DNA of 64,000 bases from Candidatus Obscuribacterales bacterium (GCA_019745415.1 JAIETF010000008.1:1-64000), one strand, 5' to 3'. Counted from the first letter of the stretch, positions 44,448 to 54,051 are shown. Numbers and translations: made by a program. Notes: generated by a model not told the origin, from the letters alone.

Positions 44448-44873
44448 TTAGACTCGCGATTCTTTATTGGCGCAGTCCTGGCATATGCCGAATAGTTCAA
44501 GCATATGACTTTTGATTTGAAAACCGTGACTTTTCTTGATTGTCTCTTCGAACTGCTCGATCAAGCATTCGTCCAGGTGGACGCTCTTGCTGCAACTCTG
44601 GCAGACAAGATGGTGGTGATGTTCACCTGGATGGACCACTTCATAGCGCTTCTCGCCGTCGCCCAACATTACCTCTTGCACTAGACCCTGTAAGACCAAG
44701 GCTTCCAGTGAACGGTAGACTGTTGTCAATCCCGGCGCTTTCGCATCTTCAGTGCGCATCAAACCATAGATATCTTGGGCCGATGAAAGGTCGTCTAGCC
44801 TTTTCAAGTATTCAAGGACTTTCTTGCAGCCCTTGGTTAGCTTGGTTTTCTCGTTTCCTAGGTGTAGATTCAT
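44448..44873 (-). CDS. Fur-family metalloregulator, Zur-like
   Basis: The 141-aa protein has a winged-helix DNA-binding part (LSSAQDIYGLM, GLTTVYRSLEALVLQGLV), the HHHH metal region and two CxxC pairs. Counting from the in-frame TTG at 44876, these are at 86-89, Cys92/95 and Cys132/135. That layout is Zur/Fur-like with a structural zinc site. Pairing with a MerC-domain gene suggests control of zinc or heavy-metal uptake. TAGACT (44884-44879) lies five bases before the ATG, another possible leaderless start. No perfect Zur box was found. Confidence 0.9.
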   Translation of the reverse strand: MNLHLGNEKTKLTKGCKKVLEYLKRLDDLSSAQDIYGLMRTEDAKAPGLTTVYRSLEALVLQGLVQEVMLGDGEKRYEVVHPGEHHHHLVCQSCSKSVHLDECLIEQFEETIKKSHGFQIKSHMLELFGICQDCANKESRV

Positions 44874-45001
44874 CAATCAGTCTAAAAATGCCAGTTAAAC
44901 AAAAAATCGACCATCTGAACAGGTAATAAATAGGATAGCAGGACATTCATAATCCTAGCTTTTTACTTGCTTTAGGAATCGCAAAGAGTCTTTGTAATTT
45001 C

Positions 45002-45031
45002 TTGCTCGCTCTCTTGGGCTAATGCTAGACT
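45002..45031 (+). promoter_or_regulatory. Probable promoter of tRNA-Val(TAC)
   Basis: TTGCTC (45002-45007), 18-bp spacer, TAGACT (45026-45031), ending 21 bp before the tRNA. Confidence 0.4.
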
Positions 45032-45052
45032 AAGTCTTCTTGCGTTCGGCAA

Positions 45053-45124
45053 GGGCGATTAGCTCAATGGTGGAGCACCTCGTTTACACCGAGGGGGTTG
45101 GGAGTTCGAGTCTCTCATCGCCCA
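45053..45124 (+). tRNA. trnV: tRNA-Val (TAC)
   Basis: Acceptor GGGCGAT/ATCGCCC, D arm AGCTCAATGGTGGAGCA, anticodon stem CCTCG/CGAGG with loop TTTACAC (anticodon TAC), and T arm with GTTCGAGTC. Discriminator A45124; CCA not encoded. Second valine tRNA in the window. Confidence 0.95.
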
Positions 45125-45161
45125 AATTTTATAAGTCACAACTTAATCAAGGCCTACGCCG

Positions 45162-46217
45162 ATGAAACTGCCCAGAGAAGAGCTTTGTCAGGTGCTTTCT
45201 CTCCAGTCTTTTGTGGCTCAGTCTCATGACGTATTCGCCAGTTTGCTTGCGCCGGGCGAGCGCTTTATTGGCGTTTATTTGAATGACGGTGACGACTTTT
45301 TTTTATTAACCGATATCGGTTTGCATTACATAAAAGGCGAAATCGCGCGTTTTGTTCCCTTCACATCACTGGCTGCTATTGAGCTCAATGTCAGTCCAGA
45401 GCTGGTTCTCTGTCTCAAAGACGGCAGCAGAGTAGTGATCCAAGTGCGCAATTTCACCGAAGAATGCGCCGATATTTTGGTCGTCAAGTCATTTCTCGAT
45501 TCGGTGCTCAAGTTCCTGGAGGTTCCGCAGCAAAGCGAGATAGGAAAGATCGGCAACGCTGAAGACTTGAAACGTTTTCTTGTCACCTATAGAGGTCTTC
45601 CATCTGATCTCGTCTTGCGAAGTCTTGCTGGAGCCTTGTCAAGCGATGAGCTTCCTGAGATCTTGGCAAATGCCGGAATTGTGCGGAGTTTCGCCTCCGA
45701 GCCTCAACTATGGCAGGCTCTTGCTGTCCTGCTCACCTGTCGCAGTGGCGAATCTCTCAAGGCGGAGCTATCTGGTCTTGAGGCTTCTTTGCCGAAACCA
45801 AAAAATCAACCGATATCGGCTGATGATGGCAAGTTGGCGGAGCCATCGATTGAAACTTTGTCTCTACTTGATGAGGGCTGTCTGCGTGTCTTGGCAGATG
45901 CCATCGAAGCGGTCAAGCAAGCCGGTCTCAATGTACTTACCGCCGAGTTTCTCCTCTATAGTTTGGCAAAAGCCTATCCTGATGCAGTTCGAGAATCATT
46001 TGGCGAGAGTTTTGATATCCAAAAACTAAAGCGAAATCTGCCTAGAGAAAGATTGACTAAGTCTATTGCCTCCGGCAAGACAATTTTTTACTCCCACACC
46101 ACCGTATTAGTCTTAGAGCAAGCCCGCAGCTTATCTTTGACTGAAGGCGATGGGCGTATCTCTGCCACAGATCTTGCTTTTGCTGCTCAAATCATTTTAG
46201 AGAAGGCTTATAGCTAA
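45162..46217 (+). CDS. Hypothetical protein with PH-like N-terminus and Clp-N-like C-terminus
   Basis: The 351-aa protein starts with a beta-rich region resembling bacterial PH domains (GERFIGVYLNDGDDFFLLTD, GLHYIKGEIARFVPFTSLAA, VLCLKDGSRVVIQV). A helical middle follows (DLVLRSLAGALSSDELPEIL). The last 120 residues look like a Clp N-terminal double-helix repeat (LNVLTAEFLLYSLAKAYPDA; VLVLEQARSLSLTEGDGRIS; ATDLAFAAQIILEKA). No catalytic motif. Assignments are by eye. It has no clear ribosome site and follows tRNA-Val by 37 bp. It is first in a run of unusual plus-strand genes. Confidence 0.55.
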   Translation: MKLPREELCQVLSLQSFVAQSHDVFASLLAPGERFIGVYLNDGDDFFLLTDIGLHYIKGEIARFVPFTSLAAIELNVSPELVLCLKDGSRVVIQVRNFTEECADILVVKSFLDSVLKFLEVPQQSEIGKIGNAEDLKRFLVTYRGLPSDLVLRSLAGALSSDELPEILANAGIVRSFASEPQLWQALAVLLTCRSGESLKAELSGLEASLPKPKNQPISADDGKLAEPSIETLSLLDEGCLRVLADAIEAVKQAGLNVLTAEFLLYSLAKAYPDAVRESFGESFDIQKLKRNLPRERLTKSIASGKTIFYSHTTVLVLEQARSLSLTEGDGRISATDLAFAAQIILEKAYS

Positions 46218-46323
46218 ACCAAACTTTCAGCCTTTTGATTCTAGTCGGCATCATCCTGCTGGCTGATATAGCCGACCCGCCTTCAGAGCTAAGATCTGAC
46301 CACAGATTTGGAGATGGCACTTT

Positions 46324-47325
46324 ATGGCAAACAGCACTATTCAGAAACAGTCCCCTGCCTTTACGTTTGTTTTTCGCACCCATGGCGGATCTGAGAAACA
46401 ACTCCACGACCGTTCTCATATAAAGTCGGCTTGTCGTGAGATTCTTAAACGCCATACCGCTGATAACACCGATAGTTATGATGTGCTGTCAGCAAAATGC
46501 GAGAGCTTAATTGACAAAATTGACTTTCAGAGCGGTGCCAGCTCGTTGGCGCTTTTTGTCAGCGCAGAGAAGGCAGAAGCTGAAACTTACTTTCTCTTCT
46601 TGCCTGAGGTCTTTTACTGCGGCGAGAATTTCTCAGCTCTAGAATCTACTTACGCCAGGCAGATATCGACCCCCTATCTGTATTTCAACTTTAGCCCGGC
46701 CGGTGTGGATGTTTATCTAGGCCGCGGCTTGCATACTGAGTTGCTCGATAAGAGTGAAGAACTACAACATTTTCAGGCTGTTTATGGCAAACGTCCGGCT
46801 GCCAAATGCGATAAGGACGGCAGAAAGGCTGAAGGCTTTGATCATCATTTCCATAGTGAATTGTTCGCGGCCTGGAAGAAATTAGCCTATAAACATGCCT
46901 ATCCCTGCTATGCAACCGGTCTCGATTTGATAGGCTCCAGCTTGGATGATGTAAAGTCTGTCGGTATCGATATGCTCTATGGTACCGGTCACAGCGCTGC
47001 TAAAGGCGATCTCAAGGCAACTCTTTCGACTCTCAAAGAAGAACATAGAAATACCTTGGCCAGAACCTATGCTGAGCGTCTCGAGACTGCGCAGGGATCT
47101 CATAAACTTGTGGTCTCTTCTGCTGAAATTTTGGAGTTGGCCAAAGCCGGACAAGGCGAGACCTTACTTTTGGAAGATCCGGAGTGGATGGTGGAAAAAG
47201 AACAGCAATTATCGACCATTCATGAAGCGATTGCCGAGGTGGTGAAGTTCCACGGTAAAGTGGAGTTTATGCCGAAAGCTAGTTTGGCTAAATGGGGTGG
47301 ACAGGCTCTAATACTTAGATATTAA
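46324..47325 (+). CDS. Bacterial eRF1/Pelota-like protein (baeRF family)
   Basis: The 333-aa protein has the layout of bacterial archaeo-eukaryotic release-factor homologues. An N-terminal region contains SSLALFVSAEKAEAETYFLF. A middle domain contains ISTPYLYFNFSPAGVDVYLG and FDHHFHSELFAAWKKLAYKH. The L7Ae-like C-terminal part ends in SLAKWGGQALILRY, the usual closing strand of this group. Relatives are suspected in ribosome rescue or translation-linked stress. The GGQ tripeptide of true eRF1 in the middle domain is not seen; the GGQ near the end (WGGQALILRY) is in the C-terminal strand. GGAG lies upstream of the ATG. Confidence 0.72.
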   Translation: MANSTIQKQSPAFTFVFRTHGGSEKQLHDRSHIKSACREILKRHTADNTDSYDVLSAKCESLIDKIDFQSGASSLALFVSAEKAEAETYFLFLPEVFYCGENFSALESTYARQISTPYLYFNFSPAGVDVYLGRGLHTELLDKSEELQHFQAVYGKRPAAKCDKDGRKAEGFDHHFHSELFAAWKKLAYKHAYPCYATGLDLIGSSLDDVKSVGIDMLYGTGHSAAKGDLKATLSTLKEEHRNTLARTYAERLETAQGSHKLVVSSAEILELAKAGQGETLLLEDPEWMVEKEQQLSTIHEAIAEVVKFHGKVEFMPKASLAKWGGQALILRY

Positions 47326-47421
47326 ATCTGTCAGGCAGCGTCGGGGCTCCTAAATCTTCGATCCTAATAGTATTGACTAATGCATTTGCCTGGCTGATGC
47401 ATGTGTCTAAAGGAGTAGAAG

Positions 47422-50400
47422 ATGGAGAGTGTGCGTCCACAGGGAGTCCCGGCTGCGGCAACCTGGAATAAAGAGGATAAACTTTGGCAGTTTGGTGCTT
47501 TCAGTACCAAGTTCAAGAAAAAGCAAGTGCCCAGTGGTCGATGGCAGTATTGGAGCGAGAATGGCACCCTCGTTTGCATTGCTCACTTTGACGAGGATGG
47601 ACGTTACGACGGCTCCATAGAGTGCTTTCATCCAGATGGCAGCCTAGCCAGCCGCGGTTCCTGGAAAAGTGGCAGTCGGTGCGGGCATTTTGTTTTTATT
47701 CGCAGTGAAGGTGAAACCAGTCAGTCTTATCCAGCCAGTTATCAAACTTGGCGCTATGAATTCGATAGCAATGCCAACTGGGAAGAACGCGAACAGCACT
47801 GGTATCTAAAGGACGGCACCGAATGCACATCGGATGGACGACCACTCAGTGAAGCTTTTGATCTTGATGATTTCTTTCTGCAAGCCGAACCAGAAAATTT
47901 CATTCAGGACAAACTGTCCGAATTTGTGCTGCTCTACGAACCCTCTCTGTCAGCGCAAGCTGCGAACTTTGGTGAGAAAGAGAGATTATCGCAGAACCTC
48001 CAGGAAGTGTGGGGGCTTGCGCCGACTTCCTTAGTCGAGATGCTTTACTGGTTTGGACAAATGGAAGCTGCGGACGCTCTTCAGACAAACGGTCCGGCTA
48101 CTGTTCGTAGTTTTGAGGGGAACATTTGGAAGTCATTAATTACTAATCCATTCGAGAATATCAACGAAGAGATCGCCGCAGTATTTATGGGGGCCGTCAA
48201 GTTAGGTCGGCTTGGTGACAGCGATGGGGTATGGGGTACGCTCTTCTCGCAAGTCTCCGGTCTGCCCGGTGAGGCTATTTATCAGTGGAGTCACGATACC
48301 TATTGCATCGATGATGTATTGGCGCTCAGCTATGATGATTTTGCTTATCAGGTGGCACTATGTCAGTCCTCTCTAAGCGAGCGCATTTCGCCTGACTGCG
48401 AGCAACAAACTTGGCCTAAATTGGCAGGACGTGTGGCTATCCCCTATCATCTCTCAGGTCGCATCACCGATGGTGATCAGATTGATTTTGAAGGCGCGAA
48501 GCTCGACGGCAATGAACTCTATCGCCGCAATTTCTGGCGTTCTTATTGGATTATTGAACTTCTGAAAGCGCCAAGTTATTTTAAGGTTTCGCAGTTCAAA
48601 GACAGTCTTTCTCCTGGTTGCTTTGATATCAATGGCGGTGAGTCTTCTTTTTCTGAAGGTCTTGCCCGCGGTCTACAAGTTCCTCCTTTGGCAATCAATA
48701 TTCTCTTCACTCTCTTTTTCTTAAGTGAAGATGAGAAACTAAAGGAGGCCGCTGCCGTTTTCCAAGGAAGCGGAGCCAAGATCGTTAGAGATCTCGTAGA
48801 CCTATTGCTTGAGGTAAGCGAAGGACTTGTACTGGACTCATACGGCGAAAAGATAGATTTGCTTGAGCGTCGTCAGTTAATCAGTAAGCTAGACTTGGTC
48901 GAAAAACAAGTCACAGTTGCAATGTGCGAAGATGGCGGTAGTAAGGATCCCCTAGCCGATCTTTCTCCCTTGAATCGCCATGTCCTTTCTTACTTTCTTG
49001 AGCAGGGCCAGAATGTAGGTCATGCCCAACAGCGAACACTTTTCCAAGAAGCTCTCTGGTTCTTGCAAGAGCGAGACAGTAAGACCTTAGAAGATCTGGA
49101 GCGGGCATTCTTGCGCCTTTTGGAGCAAGGGAAGCCTGGTCCTCTCGAACTAAGCTTTTCCGTGTCTGATAGAGGTTGTTTGTCCCCCTCGCCCTATATA
49201 CAAGCGGCGGTGCGAGATTTCTTTTCACTTGCAAACGAAGACGACGAATATTTCATCAAGCGTTCCATTGCCTGCATTGTCACAGCCGCAGCCAGAGATT
49301 CCTTTCTTCTCAATTATGCTAGTCGCCTCATCCGGCAGATTGAGTCCGATTGCGCCAAGCTCCGTGATTTTGAAGCCCGCATGGCTCTTTCATCCTATGA
49401 TCAGATTTTGAAAGAGATTTTGAGAGGAATTAGATATGTCCTGCCTTTCCTCGACCAAAATCAGATCGAAGAGAGTGGCTTGCGCTGTGAGAGTCTTCTT
49501 GATCTGCATAGTTTGTATTTGAAGAATTATAGTTTTGATAACGCTGCTGAATTGCTCAAGACCATGATCTCTTTAAAGGTCGATGCCGATCTTGTCCTTC
49601 CCTTGATTTGCGGTCTATTGGCGGCTAACGATGGACCATCTCAAATAACGGCACTTTTAGCCATAGAGGAATTGATTGACAAGTTTAGTGAAGCTAAGTT
49701 CCTAGAGTTTGCCTATATGATCAGTAGGAATCCTGACGAGAACGACAATGCCGTCACACTTGCCCATGGAAGGGCTGTTCTAGCTGTGGGCAGGCGCTTC
49801 CCAGAACTCATTGAAGCTGTCACCATAGAGGAAATTTTGGAGAATGTCGCCGAACTGTCTTGCTATGGTGAAGACAGCTGGCATGAGTTTAGGCTCTTGC
49901 TTTGCGACACTGCTCTCAAGTATCAGGCACTACCTCTCGAGAAAATCGAACCGCTCTTGCATTTGTCGTTTGCCTCACCTTCTTTGCACCGCGCCTGGCA
50001 AAAGGTGAAGCACTCTCGGCAGATTGAGCATCAATCTTCGTCCTTGAGCATGGTCAGTCTACCCTTTCTTATCTGTCATGGTATGGAGCGACTCGGTATT
50101 GATCAATTTGACAAGGTGCAATTAAGTGATCCTCATTTTTTAGAGGCACTGTTGCCTCTTCTCGATAGAGATGACTTGTGTGGTCTTGAAGTCCTCACCG
50201 ACTTGCTTAGTCGGGCACCTCTCAAGCCGGCCTTGATGCCACTTCTGAAAAGAAGTCTAACTCTAAGCTCCCAGTTTAAATCGGTCGATTCCGGCTCCTC
50301 TCTGCCTCCAGTTCTGAGTTCAGCTATAAGAGCCTTGACTAGGCATATTGGTTTGTTCCCCTTTGCTAGATTGGATTGCCTAGACGATGAGTGTTCTATT

Positions 50401-50685
50401 ACACCGGAAGAGTTTCTCATTGAACTGCTTGGCAATAGTGAATTGGCCGAGCCTGTGCTGCAGGAATTGACAGGTCTAACTATTTCTAGCCTAGAGAAAA
50501 GTATTGCACCCGTTTTGGTTGAGACTCTAGTCAAGATAGCTCTTGGCGATCGAGGTTGGCGCCGCTATACTGTTGCGGCTTGGTTGAGCAATAATTTTTC
50601 GCAGGCTTTAGCCGAAACTAGTATCAGTCAAGTGCTGGAGAAATATAAGATTGACCAGCGTAAATTGAAGACCTGGCAAAAGTAG
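47422..50685 (+). CDS. Giant hypothetical: MORN/YwqK-like head and helical-repeat body
   Basis: The 1087-aa protein starts at ATG after AAAGGAG. Residues 1-140 contain MORN/YwqK-like repeats: PSGRWQYWSENGTLVCIAHF, DEDGRYDGSIECFHPDGSLA, SRGSWKSGSRCGHFVF. The other 900 residues are almost all helical, without membrane segments or catalytic motifs, and read like HEAT/ARM-type repeats (LVLPLICGLLAANDGPSQIT, FLIELLGNSELAEPVLQELT, PVLVETLVKIALGDRGWRRY). A cytoplasmic scaffold is the simplest idea. MORN-like YwqK repeats occur in antitoxins and in membrane-contact proteins. Function unknown. Confidence 0.6.
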   Translation: MESVRPQGVPAAATWNKEDKLWQFGAFSTKFKKKQVPSGRWQYWSENGTLVCIAHFDEDGRYDGSIECFHPDGSLASRGSWKSGSRCGHFVFIRSEGETSQSYPASYQTWRYEFDSNANWEEREQHWYLKDGTECTSDGRPLSEAFDLDDFFLQAEPENFIQDKLSEFVLLYEPSLSAQAANFGEKERLSQNLQEVWGLAPTSLVEMLYWFGQMEAADALQTNGPATVRSFEGNIWKSLITNPFENINEEIAAVFMGAVKLGRLGDSDGVWGTLFSQVSGLPGEAIYQWSHDTYCIDDVLALSYDDFAYQVALCQSSLSERISPDCEQQTWPKLAGRVAIPYHLSGRITDGDQIDFEGAKLDGNELYRRNFWRSYWIIELLKAPSYFKVSQFKDSLSPGCFDINGGESSFSEGLARGLQVPPLAINILFTLFFLSEDEKLKEAAAVFQGSGAKIVRDLVDLLLEVSEGLVLDSYGEKIDLLERRQLISKLDLVEKQVTVAMCEDGGSKDPLADLSPLNRHVLSYFLEQGQNVGHAQQRTLFQEALWFLQERDSKTLEDLERAFLRLLEQGKPGPLELSFSVSDRGCLSPSPYIQAAVRDFFSLANEDDEYFIKRSIACIVTAAARDSFLLNYASRLIRQIESDCAKLRDFEARMALSSYDQILKEILRGIRYVLPFLDQNQIEESGLRCESLLDLHSLYLKNYSFDNAAELLKTMISLKVDADLVLPLICGLLAANDGPSQITALLAIEELIDKFSEAKFLEFAYMISRNPDENDNAVTLAHGRAVLAVGRRFPELIEAVTIEEILENVAELSCYGEDSWHEFRLLLCDTALKYQALPLEKIEPLLHLSFASPSLHRAWQKVKHSRQIEHQSSSLSMVSLPFLICHGMERLGIDQFDKVQLSDPHFLEALLPLLDRDDLCGLEVLTDLLSRAPLKPALMPLLKRSLTLSSQFKSVDSGSSLPPVLSSAIRALTRHIGLFPFARLDCLDDECSITPEEFLIELLGNSELAEPVLQELTGLTISSLEKSIAPVLVETLVKIALGDRGWRRYTVAAWLSNNFSQALAETSISQVLEKYKIDQRKLKTWQK

Positions 50686-50767
50686 CAATTAATCAAAGCG
50701 GATAAGAGCAGCCTGAGAGTAAGCAAATCTATTTAGGTTAGGGTCGATTTCATAAGGATTTATTCAG

Positions 50768-53374
50768 TTGAGTTTTTTTTCTGTAGTTGAGACCGACGCA
50801 AAGACGAGAGACTTTCAGCAGTCAGATACCGGCGGAATGGCTCTTCAGAAATTCTTTGCTCAGAGGCTCCTTACTTTGAAGCCCCTTACTCAGAAAGACT
50901 TCTCGACTGCAGTCGATTTGAGACTAGCAGCTCTTAGAGTGCCCCGATTGATTTTAGTTGGTAGCCTTTCTATTCTTCTTGCTTTGCCTGTCGGCCAGCC
51001 GGTATGGGCGGCCGAGCCTCTTTACTCTACTTATTTTGAAGCTGGTCAGAAATACTTCAATGAGAATCGTTATGTAGATAGCTTGAAGCAACTGGAAACT
51101 GCCTTAGAAAATGCCGAGCATTTACCGCCGCAAGGGGCAAAAATAGCCGACCTCTATGATTTACTCGGCCAGGCTTATAGTCATACAGGCAATCAAAGAA
51201 AAGCGCAGGAATTTCTTAGTCGCGCTCTTGAGATTCGCGAAAATAATCCAGCTCTCAAGAAGGATGATATCAAGCTTTTCGGCACAATTATGCTGCTCGG
51301 GACTGTCTACAGAAATCAAAACAAGTTTGCTGAATCGGAATCTCTCTATAAAAAAGGTCTGGCTTTATTTCAAGGCAACGGACCAATCAAGTATCTTTGT
51401 CAATCTACCGTCCTCTATGCCCTCGGCACTCTTTATCTAGAGCGAGCCAAGGGAAGCGAGGCTGAAGTGGCTTTAAAAGAAGCTCTCCGCTTGAGAGATA
51501 AGACAATATTGAAAGCAGCCTTGAAGGAGCAAGGAATTTTCGATGCCTTGGGGCGTGCCTATCAGATGCAAGGGCGCTTGAGTGAAGCCGAAACGATCTT
51601 GAAGAAGGCACTGGAGATAGCCAAGAGCAAGAAAGATGAAAGTGGAGTTTTTTATAGTCAGGCCAATTTAGCTCTTGTCTATATCGAGCAGAGTCGCTAC
51701 CAAGAAGCGCGTGAATTGATTCAAGCTTCAATCAATATGGTTGATTCTCTTTATGGGCAAGAGAGTAACCAGATGGCTACTCTTTATTCAAATTTGGCGG
51801 AAGTAGCCATTGCTCAAGATCGATATGAAGAAGCCGAATCTTTGTTGAACAAGGCCCTCGCTATTCATGTTAAGCAGCTGGGTGATGGTCATACATCTGT
51901 AGGTTTCGACAAGAGCAAGATTGTCAGCGTGCTGCGCAATCAGGGACGCTATGCCGATGCCGAGAATGTAGCTCGTAGTTGTATCGCCATCTTTAGCACT
52001 GCCCTTGGTGCAGATAATCAAAATACAGGACAGGCGTATAAACTGTTGGCCGATGTTTTGATAGATCAGAAACGCTACGATGAGGCCTTGCAATATCAAG
52101 AGAAAGCCCTAAAGTGTCTTGAAACTGCCGGTCTCCATCAAGAAAAGGCTGAGACTCTAATGAGCATGGCTGAAGTGAAAGTGGTTCAGGGAAAGCCTCA
52201 AGAAGCGCAGTCTCTATATAGTACTGCCGCCGGTATTATGGAGAGCGGTAAAGACAGCGAGCCCGTAGCTCTGGCTAGACTGTGGAGTGATTTGGCCCAG
52301 CTGAAAGAAAACAGCGGCGAGCACGCGCTTTGCGCCCAGTATTTACAAAAGGCGCTTGCCGTAAGAGAAAAAGTGTTCGGCTTAGAAAGTCCCAGAACTC
52401 TAGCCGACCTCAGGCAGTTGATCAAGGTCTTGCATAAACTAGGCAAAGAAGAGGAGATTCAGCCTTTACAAGCAAGATTGGATGCCATTTTGGCAAAGAA
52501 CCCCGATTTGAAGGGCAAGAATTTTGCTAATTTAAATATGCCGATAAAGCTTCAGAGCGACGTCACTTTGCCCAAGTTCCCTGTAAAGAGCAAGTGGGCG
52601 CTTGTCATCGGTATATCTAATTTTCAAGACTCTCAGATCAATCTGAAATACGCCGCAAAAGATGCTACTGATTTTTCTCAGTATTTGATTAAGGAAGCCG
52701 GCTTCGCCTCCGACCACGTAAAGCTCTTGACCGATAAAGATGCCACCCGCGAGAACATAATTAAACAATTGGGTGGTGATTGGCTGGGGCGCAGGGCTGC
52801 CAGCGACGATTTGGTGGTGGTCTATATTTCTAGTCATGGCAGCACATCAAAAAGTGAAGCGGGGGGCGTTAACTTCCTTGTCGCTCATGACACTCAACCG
52901 GAGGCTTTACTGAGCAGTGGTATACCTATGCAATGGCTCTCGCAGATGATCAAGGAGCAAGTGCACGCCAGAAGAGTGATTCTCGTGCTGGATGTTTGTC
53001 ATAGTGGGGCGGTGCATGGCGCTACCGGTAATGGAGGCTCTGGTTTGAACGGCGAGAAGGGACTAGTGAGGCAACCTACTTTTGATCTGGAAAAGGTCGC
53101 TCTGGGTGAAGGTCAGGCAATTATTTGTTCAAGCGCCCCAGAACAAGTCTCTTGGGAGTCGAAGACTTATCCCAATTCTGTTTTCACTCGCAAGCTTATC
53201 GAGTCTCTCCGGCTCAATGGCGGTAAGGTTAATCTCAATGAGGCTTTTGAGAACTTGAAAGAGTCGGTGGAAAGAGAAGTCTTGAGCGACCGAGGCAAGC
53301 TTCAGACTCCGGTTTATTTCAGCAAAGGCTGGCAGGGACCACCTCCCGTTTTGTCAGTACCCGTCAAAGAATAA
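50768..53374 (+). CDS. TPR protein with C-terminal caspase-like (C14) protease domain
   Basis: The 868-aa frame begins at TTG (ATAAGGA upstream); an ATG at residue 24 is an alternative. A hydrophobic segment (about 61-80) ending VWAAEP suggests export or anchoring. Residues 85-580 hold about ten TPRs. The peptidase domain starts at 609 with KWALVIGISNFQD and has the catalytic dyad His690 (ISSHGS) and Cys744 (LDVCHSG). Bacterial orthocaspases usually cut after basic residues. The domain is closely related to that of the partial gene at 63258. Confidence 0.87.
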   Translation: MSFFSVVETDAKTRDFQQSDTGGMALQKFFAQRLLTLKPLTQKDFSTAVDLRLAALRVPRLILVGSLSILLALPVGQPVWAAEPLYSTYFEAGQKYFNENRYVDSLKQLETALENAEHLPPQGAKIADLYDLLGQAYSHTGNQRKAQEFLSRALEIRENNPALKKDDIKLFGTIMLLGTVYRNQNKFAESESLYKKGLALFQGNGPIKYLCQSTVLYALGTLYLERAKGSEAEVALKEALRLRDKTILKAALKEQGIFDALGRAYQMQGRLSEAETILKKALEIAKSKKDESGVFYSQANLALVYIEQSRYQEARELIQASINMVDSLYGQESNQMATLYSNLAEVAIAQDRYEEAESLLNKALAIHVKQLGDGHTSVGFDKSKIVSVLRNQGRYADAENVARSCIAIFSTALGADNQNTGQAYKLLADVLIDQKRYDEALQYQEKALKCLETAGLHQEKAETLMSMAEVKVVQGKPQEAQSLYSTAAGIMESGKDSEPVALARLWSDLAQLKENSGEHALCAQYLQKALAVREKVFGLESPRTLADLRQLIKVLHKLGKEEEIQPLQARLDAILAKNPDLKGKNFANLNMPIKLQSDVTLPKFPVKSKWALVIGISNFQDSQINLKYAAKDATDFSQYLIKEAGFASDHVKLLTDKDATRENIIKQLGGDWLGRRAASDDLVVVYISSHGSTSKSEAGGVNFLVAHDTQPEALLSSGIPMQWLSQMIKEQVHARRVILVLDVCHSGAVHGATGNGGSGLNGEKGLVRQPTFDLEKVALGEGQAIICSSAPEQVSWESKTYPNSVFTRKLIESLRLNGGKVNLNEAFENLKESVEREVLSDRGKLQTPVYFSKGWQGPPPVLSVPVKE

Positions 53375-53403
53375 ATTGGAAGAGTAAATTAGAAGGATAG
53401 AGC

Positions 53404-54051
53404 ATGAAGGAAACAAGTACTCCCGGTGGCAAAGCCGTCAATTGTATGGTCCTGGTTTTGTATTGCTTAAGTTTTGTCGGGCTAAGCACTGCAAGCGTCC
53501 AAGCTGGCGAGACCGCTTCCAAGGCTGCCGTGGCCACTGGCAATTCTAAAGCTCAATCCCATAGCCTTAGCAAAGCCGATGAGAGCCTTTGCCGCCAATT
53601 TGTCGTTGATTTCTATAAATGGTATGCACCTAAGCATACTTTGGAAGACGCGGTCAAAGAGAGAGGTTCTCAATTCTCGGCGAAACTCTATAAGGCGCTG
53701 GTAAAAGATATAGATGCCGCTGGTAAGTCTCCCGATGAAATAGTAGGTTTAGACTTTGACCCTATATTGAACGGGCAAGATATAGCTGACCGTTACAGAG
53801 TAGGAAAATGCCGAAAGAAAGATGGAAAGTATTTTGTCGATGTCTACTCTGAATGGAAAGATCCCTCTGTGCCGAAGAGCAAGGGACCAGACATTGTCAC
53901 TGAACTCTCCATGCAAAATGGACGCTATGTTTTTGATAACTTTCACTATGGCGAAACAAAATTCAAAGAGAACGAAAATTTGCTCAGTATATTGAAGGTA
54001 TTAGAGAATGACCGCCTCAAGTATAGCAATAAGGCTCCAAAGAAGCCCTGA
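53404..54051 (+). CDS. Exported DUF3828-like protein
   Basis: The 215-aa protein has a signal peptide (LVLYCLSFVGLSTASVQAGE) and a domain starting CRQFVVDFYKWYAPKH with a later FHYGETKF, matching the small DUF3828 family of exported proteins with unknown role. AAGGA lies before the ATG, and the gene begins 29 bp after the TPR-caspase stop, so the two are probably co-transcribed. It could be a partner or substrate of the protease, by context only. Confidence 0.7.
   Translation: MKETSTPGGKAVNCMVLVLYCLSFVGLSTASVQAGETASKAAVATGNSKAQSHSLSKADESLCRQFVVDFYKWYAPKHTLEDAVKERGSQFSAKLYKALVKDIDAAGKSPDEIVGLDFDPILNGQDIADRYRVGKCRKKDGKYFVDVYSEWKDPSVPKSKGPDIVTELSMQNGRYVFDNFHYGETKFKENENLLSILKVLENDRLKYSNKAPKKP

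Noticed and set aside
46324..47325. Functional peptide-release factor because of GGQ
   Set aside because: The GGQ near the C-terminus is in the closing strand of the last domain, not in the release loop of the middle domain.
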